Source of the DNA: Verrucomicrobiota bacterium
GTDB taxonomy: Bacteria; Verrucomicrobiota; Verrucomicrobiia; Verrucomicrobiales; Verrucomicrobiaceae
DNA length: 21,232 bases
Reading direction: 5' to 3'
NCBI GenBank assembly: GCA_021413535.1
Contig: JAIOQF010000004.1
Coordinates: 1-21,232, forward strand
Of this stretch, positions 15,958 to 21,232 are shown in pieces. A program made the translations under genes and the position numbers. Under the pieces are notes generated by a model. The model ran no database searches. It was not told where the DNA came from and worked only from the letters and a program-made list of their open reading frames with translations. How positions within the stretch are numbered: position 1 is the first letter of the stretch; every line of letters begins with the position of its first letter.

Positions 15958-17220
15958 CTAAATTCGCACCTGGCCGCTGCCGGTAACGAGATACTTGTAA
16001 CTGCATAACTCCGGCAATCCCATCGGGCCGCGCGCGTGAAGTTTATCAGTGCTGATGCCAATCTCTGCACCGAAGCCAAATTCACCACCGTCGTTGAAGC
16101 GGGTGCTGGCGTTCCAGAGAACGACGGCGCTGTCGACTTCATGGAGGAATTGTTTCGCCGCAGCTTTATCTGATGTGATGATGGCGTCGGTGTGGTGAGA
16201 GCTGTAGCCGTTGATATGGGCGATAGCGTCATCGGGTCCACTCACGATTTTCATTGAGAGAATGAGGTCGAGGTATTCGGTGCGATAGTCATCTTCGGTC
16301 GCGAGTTTCGCGCCGGGCCAATGTTTCACAATGGTGGCATCGCCGCGGATCGCCACGCCGTGGGGGCGGAGTAGGTCGGAGAGCGTGGCGCAAAAACTTT
16401 CCGCAATTTCTGCGTCCACCAACACGCATTCGGTAGCATTGCACGCAGAGGGTTTCTGGCATTTGCCGTTGATGATGATGTCCGCGGCCATCTCCAGGTT
16501 GGCATCGCGATGAACGTAAACATGGCAGACGCCGTCGTAATGCTTGATGACTGGCATGCGGGCCACGCTAACGACGCGTTCGATCAGACCCTTCCCGCCG
16601 CGCGGAATGATAAGGTCGAGATATTGATCCATCTTCGCGAGATGATCCACGCTCTCGCGATCGGTGAAGGGAATAAGCTGGATGCTGTCCTGAGGCAGCC
16701 CGGCTTTCTCACCACCGCGCTGCAAGGCGTCGGCGATAGCACGGTTGCTATCGATGGCCTCGGAGCCGCCGCGCAAGATGGTGGCGTTGCCGGTTTTGAA
16801 ACAGAGAATGGCTGCGTCGCTGGTGACGTTGGGGCGTGATTCGTAGATGATGCCGATGACACCGATGGGCACGCGGACTTTCTGCAAATGCAATCCATTG
16901 GGCCGGGACCAGTCCGCGAGAACTTCGCCGACGGGATCGGGCAGCCTGGCCACATCTTCGATGGCACTGGCGATGGCTTCGATGCCTTTTGCGTCGAGTC
17001 GAAGTCGTTCGAGCATCGGTTTGGCGGTGCCATTTTTTTCAGATCGCTGAACATCTTGCGCGTTGGCGACGAGAATCGCTTTCTCCGCTGCGCGGATTTC
17101 TGTGGCCATCGCGAGCAGGATGGCGTTCTTCTGCATAGTGGTGAGCTTTACCAGCTCGCGCGAAGCAGCGCGGGCGCGGCGACCGAGGTCGAGGATGCGA
17201 TCATGGATGCTGTCAGACAT
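15958..17220 (-). CDS. proA: gamma-glutamyl phosphate reductase ProA
   Basis: ProA reduces gamma-glutamyl phosphate to glutamate-5-semialdehyde with NADPH, the second step of proline synthesis. The 420-residue protein has VPIGVIGIIYESRPNVTSDAA, KTGNATILRGGSEA, LIIPRGGKGLI, and the active-site Cys in KCQKPSACNATE. It ends with the conserved ARGPMGLPELCSYKY segment. Length is normal. The ATG at 17220 is chosen because the family N-terminus (SDSIHDRILDLGRRARAAS) begins there. It lies 48 bp after the GT2-GtrA gene on the same strand. The leader is pyrimidine-rich and has no Shine-Dalgarno sequence. Confidence 0.96.
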   Translation of the reverse strand: MSDSIHDRILDLGRRARAASRELVKLTTMQKNAILLAMATEIRAAEKAILVANAQDVQRSEKNGTAKPMLERLRLDAKGIEAIASAIEDVARLPDPVGEVLADWSRPNGLHLQKVRVPIGVIGIIYESRPNVTSDAAILCFKTGNATILRGGSEAIDSNRAIADALQRGGEKAGLPQDSIQLIPFTDRESVDHLAKMDQYLDLIIPRGGKGLIERVVSVARMPVIKHYDGVCHVYVHRDANLEMAADIIINGKCQKPSACNATECVLVDAEIAESFCATLSDLLRPHGVAIRGDATIVKHWPGAKLATEDDYRTEYLDLILSMKIVSGPDDAIAHINGYSSHHTDAIITSDKAAAKQFLHEVDSAVVLWNASTRFNDGGEFGFGAEIGISTDKLHARGPMGLPELCSYKYLVTGSGQVRI

Positions 17221-17268
17221 GTTGGAGAGACAATATGACGGGCGCGCTGCTTTGCACAAGCGCGGCGC

Positions 17269-18312
17269 TCAATCATCCTCGTCGGGCGCGCGCTCGAATA
17301 CTAGCACCCGCTGCACGGCGAAGCTGCAGATGAAGAGCACGATCTCGACCAGAGGTTTGGCGAGGTAGGGGTTCCAGTCCGCGCGCATCACGAGGCTGCG
17401 GATGACGAGCAGCGAGATCACGGCTAGCAACGTTTCCTGCGCGGCAAACTTGGTAATCGACCAGACGAGGCTGGCGCGGGAACGGAAGACGAAACCTTTG
17501 TTCAGCGTGAAATTCAGCGTGCCGGAAAAAAGGCGGGCGATGCCAATGCTCCACGCGAGACTATGCGTCAGGCCAAAGATCAGCGCGAAGAGAATGAAGT
17601 CCACGACGCTGGCGACAAGCGAGCTCGAGAGAAAGCGGATGAAGACGAAGTAAATCCGCATCGAATCCTTCAGCGGATTGAAATGCGAGGATGCGTTTTC
17701 GTCGATGTAGACAGTCTGGATGGGAACGGCGCTGATGTTGATCTTGTCCTGCGCAGCCATGATCAACATCTGCAGTTCAAACTCATAGCCGTTGGCTTTG
17801 GCGCGGAGCAGTTTTGGCATCAGCGCCCGGGGGATGGCGCGCAGACCAGTCTGAGTATCCGTGACCTTGGGGCCGACGACAAAGCGGAAAATCCGACGAG
17901 TCACGTCATTCCCGAAACGACTGCGCAGCGGCACGTCGCCAGAAAACGAGCGGGAACCCAGCACCAGGTCGGTGCGTGTGACCTCGGCTTTTTCCCCGAC
18001 CGCAATAATATCATCTGGCAAGTGCTGACCATCCGCATCTGCAGTGACCAGCACGGCGTCAGCCTCGTTCAGGCAGAGAAAATAATTCATCCCGGTGCGG
18101 AGCGCGGCACCCTTGCCGAGATTCACGGCGTGACGGAGGACTTTCACCTTCGGGCGGGCGGCTGCTGACTGGAACACTGATTGATGCGCCTCACGGCTGC
18201 CATCGTCCACCAGGAGAATGTGGTTGATCTTGTCAGATGAAACCAGCGCATCCACGACCTCGATCATGGACTCGACCGGATTCAAAGCAGGAATGAGGAC
18301 GGTGATGGCCAT
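17269..18312 (-). CDS. GT2 glycosyltransferase fused to a GtrA-like membrane domain
   Basis: The 347-residue protein joins two modules. Residues 1-215 are a DPM1-like GT2 domain: VLIPALNP at 5-12, LLVDDGSR at 33-40, NLGKGAALRTGMN at 64-76, and TADADGQH at 90-97 with the metal-binding DAD. Residues 222-345 are a GtrA-like domain of four hydrophobic helices, beginning FIRFLSSSLVASVVDFILFALIFGL and including the RLFSGTLNFTLNKGFVF hallmark. GT2 enzymes of this group load a sugar on a polyprenyl phosphate, and GtrA-like domains are thought to help the lipid-linked sugar cross the membrane. The start is 3 bp after the proB stop, so the two are surely co-transcribed. Why a glycosyltransferase sits between proB and proA is unclear. 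Confidence 0.88.
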   Translation of the reverse strand: MAITVLIPALNPVESMIEVVDALVSSDKINHILLVDDGSREAHQSVFQSAAARPKVKVLRHAVNLGKGAALRTGMNYFLCLNEADAVLVTADADGQHLPDDIIAVGEKAEVTRTDLVLGSRSFSGDVPLRSRFGNDVTRRIFRFVVGPKVTDTQTGLRAIPRALMPKLLRAKANGYEFELQMLIMAAQDKINISAVPIQTVYIDENASSHFNPLKDSMRIYFVFIRFLSSSLVASVVDFILFALIFGLTHSLAWSIGIARLFSGTLNFTLNKGFVFRSRASLVWSITKFAAQETLLAVISLLVIRSLVMRADWNPYLAKPLVEIVLFICSFAVQRVLVFERAPDEDD

Positions 18313-18315
18313 CCT

Positions 18316-19101
18316 CTATTTCGTGGCCGCCCGTGATGACGGGAAGCGGGTTCCAGAGCCTCGACCTTCGACGATATCAGTGATCAATTCGGGATGGCGA
18401 CCCGAGGCGATGACACATTCGACTCCGCCGTTCACGGCATCGCGCACGGCGCGCAGCTTGCTGGCCATGCCGCCGACGGAGTGTTTTCCCTTTTCATTTT
18501 GCACCAGATGCAGCACGCTTTCGACGTCCGTCACCAAGGGAACGATGTCCACGGCGCCATCGGCGCGATGTTCCATCAGGCCGGGCACACTGGTGAGAAG
18601 CACGAGGAGGTCGGCACCCCAGAGCACGGCTACACTGGCGGAGAGTTTGTCGTTGTCGCCGAAGCGAAGTTCCTCGACGGCGACTGAATCATTCTCGTTG
18701 ATGACGGGAACGGTGTTCTCGAATTCCAGCAAGCGGAGCAGCGTGGCCTTGAAGCGCTCGGCGCGTTCTGTGCTCTCGAGATCTTCATGAGTCAGCAGGA
18801 GCTGGGCGACATGCAGGCCATAGCCACGCAGGAAGCTTTCATAGCCATGCATGAGGTGAGTCTGGCCGACAGCGGCGCAAGCCTGGAGCGTGGAAATTTC
18901 TTCAGGCCGCTCTTTGAATCCGAGCGGCTTGAGGCCTGATGACACGGCACCGCTGCTGACAATGACGACCGAGTGCCCGCGGTGTTTGAGTTCCGCGATG
19001 GCTTCGACGAGACGCGCGAGCTGCACCTGATCCATTTCAGCGCGATCAGTGCGCGTGAGGATGCCGGAACCGAATTTGAGAATGACACGTTTGCCGCCCA
19101 T
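18316..19101 (-). CDS. proB: glutamate 5-kinase ProB without PUA domain
   Basis: ProB phosphorylates glutamate to gamma-glutamyl phosphate, the first step of proline synthesis. The 261-residue protein is the amino-acid kinase fold alone: VILKFGSGILT at 6-16, VVIVSSGAVSSGL at 45-57, VINENDSVAVEEL at 133-145, FGDNDKLSASVA at 147-158, LLTSVPGL at 168-175, and SVGGMASKLRAV at 208-219 (the usual GTGGM site reads SVGGM). The C-terminal PUA domain of E. coli ProB is absent, as in many other bacteria. I chose the ATG at 19101 because VILKFG follows it at the normal distance; a TTG at 19146 would add 15 unconserved residues. It is divergent from plsY. Confidence 0.93.
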   Translation of the reverse strand: MGGKRVILKFGSGILTRTDRAEMDQVQLARLVEAIAELKHRGHSVVIVSSGAVSSGLKPLGFKERPEEISTLQACAAVGQTHLMHGYESFLRGYGLHVAQLLLTHEDLESTERAERFKATLLRLLEFENTVPVINENDSVAVEELRFGDNDKLSASVAVLWGADLLVLLTSVPGLMEHRADGAVDIVPLVTDVESVLHLVQNEKGKHSVGGMASKLRAVRDAVNGGVECVIASGRHPELITDIVEGRGSGTRFPSSRAATK

Positions 19102-19197
19102 GTGAAACAGAGCCTGCACCTTGTCCTCAAGGGCAGCAGTTTGCAAGCGCGCGGAAATTCATCTTGCCCGTGGTGCTCGCGTGTGTCTGTTGCTGGC

Positions 19198-19845
19198 GTG
19201 CATTTGCTGCCCTCTGCCCTTCTACTCATTTTGTTCGCCTACGTCTGCGGCTCATTGCCGTTCGGATACTGGGCGGGCCGCTATAAAGGTATCGATATCC
19301 GTAAACATGGCAGCGGGAATATCGGTGCGACCAACGTCATCCGGGTGCTGGGCAAAGGAATCGGTGTTCCGATTTTCATACTCGACATGCTTAAAGGCTT
19401 CGTGCCCGTGATCCTGGCGAAGTGGTGGATGAATCACAGCGGCGCGGATCCGAACACCGCCATGTTGGTGGCCGTGTTTTGTGCGGCAGCGGCAGTGCTC
19501 GGCCACATGTTCACCTTCTGGCTGGGCTTCAAGGGCGGCAAGGGCGTGGCGACTTCCGCCGGCGTGCTGCTGGGGCTGGAACCGTTCTCGCTCGCGTTCG
19601 GACTGGTCGCATGGGTCATCGTCTTCAAACTCACGCGCTATGTAGCGCTGGCATCCATCGCCGTGGCAGTCACGGTGCCCCTGGCCATGGCACTGTTGAT
19701 GACCTTGCGCGGCACGTTGAACTGGGTGCTGCTGGGTTTGGTCATCGTCATGGGCGTGCTGGTTCTGGTGCGTCATCGATCCAATATTGTGCGCCTTCTC
19801 AACGGCACAGAAAATCGCTTCGGCACGAAGAAAGGATTGAAATGA
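19198..19845 (+). CDS. plsY: acyl-phosphate:glycerol-3-phosphate acyltransferase PlsY
   Basis: PlsY is the integral membrane enzyme that makes lysophosphatidic acid from acyl-phosphate and glycerol-3-phosphate. The product has a hydrophobic start (LLLILFAYVCGSLPFGYWAGR), the catalytic motif HGSGNIGATN at 37-46, the second motif GFKGGKGVATS, several further membrane helices, and a C-terminal RHRSNIVRLLNGTENRFG motif. The start is uncertain: no ATG fits. The GTG at 19198 gives 215 residues, a normal length; a GTG at 19183 and a TTG at 19204 are alternatives. Its last bases overlap the gpsA start as ATGA, so substrate-making and substrate-using enzymes are coupled. Confidence 0.93.
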   Translation: MHLLPSALLLILFAYVCGSLPFGYWAGRYKGIDIRKHGSGNIGATNVIRVLGKGIGVPIFILDMLKGFVPVILAKWWMNHSGADPNTAMLVAVFCAAAAVLGHMFTFWLGFKGGKGVATSAGVLLGLEPFSLAFGLVAWVIVFKLTRYVALASIAVAVTVPLAMALLMTLRGTLNWVLLGLVIVMGVLVLVRHRSNIVRLLNGTENRFGTKKGLK

Positions 19846-20840
19846 AAAGTGCTGTCGTGTTCGGAGCTGGAAGCTGGGGCACCGCGCTGGCGGCGATGCT
19901 GGCAGAGCGTGGACTTCACGTTCAACTCTGGGGACGTGATGAAACGTTGATGCGTGAAATTGCGGAGACACGAAAGAACTCGAGGTATCTGCCTACGCTG
20001 AAGCTTCCCCGTGAAATCATGGTGACGCACCGGATGGAAGAATTGAAGGCCGCTGAACTGGCTGTTATTGTGATTCCGTCGAAGGGATTGCGATCGGTCG
20101 CGGGTGAGATGAAGAAGGCTGGCGTGTTCCGTGGCGGTGAATTGTTGCTCTCATGCACCAAGGGAATTGAACTGGAGACCGGCGAGCAGATGTCGGAAAT
20201 CATCGGCGAGATATTTCCTCAGCATTCGCTGGCTGCGTTATCGGGGCCGAACCATGCGGAGGAAATCGCGCAGCAACTGCCATCGGCTGCGGTCGTTGCC
20301 TCGGAGAATCCCGAAGTGGCTGTTCAGCTTCAGGGTGTTTTTACATTGCCGTGGTTCCGTTGTTACACCAGCGACGACCTTACCGGTGTGGAGTGGGCCG
20401 GGGCGATGAAAAATCCCTACGCCATCGCGGCGGGCATCGCGCGCGGATTGAATCTGGGCGACAACGCCATCGCGGCGCTGGTGACGCGTGCATTGGCGGA
20501 GATGGTGCGATTTGGCGTGAAACAGGGCGGCAGAGTGGAAACCTTTTACGGGTTGAGTGGTGTGGGTGATCTGGTGGCGACGTGTTATTCGGAGCACAGC
20601 CGGAACAATCGTGTGGGTAAATTACTGGGGCAGGGGAAGAGCCTCGCGGATATTATCGCTGGCACGCGCATGGTGGCCGAGGGAGTTCCGAACACGGAAA
20701 GCCTGTGGCGTTGTGCGAGAAAAATTGAAGCCAGCACACCATTGCTCGATGAAATCTACGCGATGCTCTACCAAGGGAAGCCGCCGAAGGAGGCGCTCCG
20801 CGAACTGTTGGGCCGTGATCCACGGCCGGAGGTGGACTAG
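19842..20840 (+). CDS. gpsA: glycerol-3-phosphate dehydrogenase [NAD(P)+] GpsA
   Basis: GpsA reduces dihydroxyacetone phosphate to glycerol-3-phosphate for phospholipid synthesis. The 332-residue protein has the dinucleotide-binding motif VFGAGSWGTALA at 6-17, VIVIPSKGLRSV at 75-86, SCTKGIE at 104-110, SGPNHAEEIA at 134-143, and the catalytic region GVEWAGAMKNPYAIAAGIARGL at 182-203 with Lys190. GLSGVGDLVATCYSEHSRN at 237-255 completes the active site. The length is normal. The ATG at 19842 overlaps the plsY stop, and AGGA lies six bases upstream, one of the few good Shine-Dalgarno sequences here. The open frame upstream is a shadow of plsY. Confidence 0.96.
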   Translation: MKSAVVFGAGSWGTALAAMLAERGLHVQLWGRDETLMREIAETRKNSRYLPTLKLPREIMVTHRMEELKAAELAVIVIPSKGLRSVAGEMKKAGVFRGGELLLSCTKGIELETGEQMSEIIGEIFPQHSLAALSGPNHAEEIAQQLPSAAVVASENPEVAVQLQGVFTLPWFRCYTSDDLTGVEWAGAMKNPYAIAAGIARGLNLGDNAIAALVTRALAEMVRFGVKQGGRVETFYGLSGVGDLVATCYSEHSRNNRVGKLLGQGKSLADIIAGTRMVAEGVPNTESLWRCARKIEASTPLLDEIYAMLYQGKPPKEALRELLGRDPRPEVD

Positions 20841-20851
20841 TGAACGATTAA

Positions 20852-21149
20852 TTTCAGAAGTTCGGTGTGCGTCCGCGCTCATTCATGTAACTGGGCAGCA
20901 CCGAGGCCATCAAGATGCTTGTGAAGCTCGGATTGGGCATTGAGATCATGGCACCGTGGACGGTGCGGGCGGAGATCAAATTGAAGAAACTAGTGGCTTT
21001 GCCGTTGCTGAGGGGCTGGGTGCGTCGTCAGTGGGTGTTGGCGCAACTCAAAGATAAGCCGCTGACATTGGTGGAGCGAGCCTTCAGGGGGCTTGTGTCG
21101 TGAGGCCGGAATGGAATTTGCGCGACTGCCGGTGGACAAGAAAAAATAG
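20852..21149 (+). pseudogene. C-terminal remnant of a LysR-family transcriptional regulator
   Basis: Only the last 90 to 100 residues of a LysR effector-binding domain can be read. FQKFGVRPRSFM is followed by a TAA at 20888-20890, then LGSTEAIKMLVKLGLGIEIMAPW and LVALPLLRGWVRRQWVLAQLKDKPLTLVERAFRG. In relatives the TAA position is usually a Glu before LGSTEAIK, so a GAA to TAA change is likely. At the end, a G5 run (21087-21091) puts the frame out by one: with one G fewer it would read RGLCREAGMEFARLPVDKKK and stop at a TAG (21147-21149). As it stands the frame ends at a TGA at 21101. The DNA-binding N-terminal half is absent, and the similarity begins 11 bp after the gpsA stop. I recognise nothing in the last 80 bp of the window (21150-21232). 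Confidence 0.75.
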
Positions 21150-21232
21150 CTGGTGGCCGAGCGCAAGAATTCCGGGCTGTTGCCGTTGTATTTTAATACC
21201 GCTGGCAACGTTCAATGATTCCAGCGAGTGGC

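Noticed and set aside
19422..19841. Upstream extension of the gpsA frame through plsY
   Set aside because: The dinucleotide-binding motif of GpsA starts right after the ATG at 19842, and the extension is out-of-frame plsY.
21150..21232. Protein-like stretch LVAERKNSGLLPLYFNTAGN after the LysR remnant
   Set aside because: It has no start codon, is preceded by an in-frame TAG, and matches no family I recognise; it is too short to call.

Overview
The window looks like chromosomal DNA of a Gram-negative bacterium, most likely a member of the Verrucomicrobiota. This is an inference: it rests on an FmdB-like small protein without its zinc-ribbon cysteines, a bacterial RRM protein with a long basic disordered N-terminus, a ProB without a PUA domain, degenerate 7-8 bp tandem repeats, and the near absence of Shine-Dalgarno sequences before first-in-operon genes. 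No mobile element, CRISPR array, tRNA or rRNA gene was seen.

Layout. (1) 1-399: C-terminal end of a probable CobW/P47K-type GTPase entering from the left. (2) 497-3608, minus strand: an arsenic gene cluster read as arsR, membrane-anchored rhodanese, [inverted-repeat operator], arsD, arsA, and a small FmdB-like protein with a Cys-rich tail. No arsenite pump (arsB/acr3) or arsenate reductase lies in the window. (3) 3781-5913, plus strand: moaA and a multi-pass membrane protein of the DUF1624/HGSNAT acyltransferase type, whose end overlaps dprA. (4) 5895-9080, minus strand: miaA, aroB and dprA, with a heptamer repeat between miaA and aroB. (5) 9184-10130, minus strand: an RRM RNA-binding protein with a strong intrinsic terminator. 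(6) 10239-10354: two opposed arrays of an 8-bp repeat directly behind ftsH (10357-12353, minus strand), whose frame is broken by a short deletion. (7) 12615-15918, plus strand: a tightly packed four-gene sugar cassette (DegT aminotransferase, SAM methyltransferase, GtrB/ArnC-like glycosyltransferase, FdtA/QdtA-like 3,4-ketoisomerase), which fits a nucleotide-linked 3-amino-3,6-dideoxyhexose destined for a lipid-linked glycan. (8) 15958-19101, minus strand: proB, a GT2-GtrA fusion glycosyltransferase, and proA (proline synthesis with a glycosyltransferase in the middle). (9) 19198-20840, plus strand: plsY-gpsA, which makes glycerol-3-phosphate and acylates it for phospholipid synthesis. (10) 20852-21149: a decayed C-terminal fragment of a LysR-type regulator.

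The most striking pattern is damage to otherwise conserved genes: arsA lacks about 50 internal residues at a 10-G run, arsD has an early stop followed by an intact reading frame up to the arsA start, ftsH has lost about 64 bp, and a LysR gene survives as a fragment with a stop and a frameshift. Some of this may be assembly error, and read mapping would separate error from real decay. The most interesting biology is the arsenic cluster (anchored rhodanese plus an FmdB-like protein whose tail resembles the one ArsD has lost), the sugar cassette, and the repeat and G-quadruplex structure at the 3' end of ftsH.
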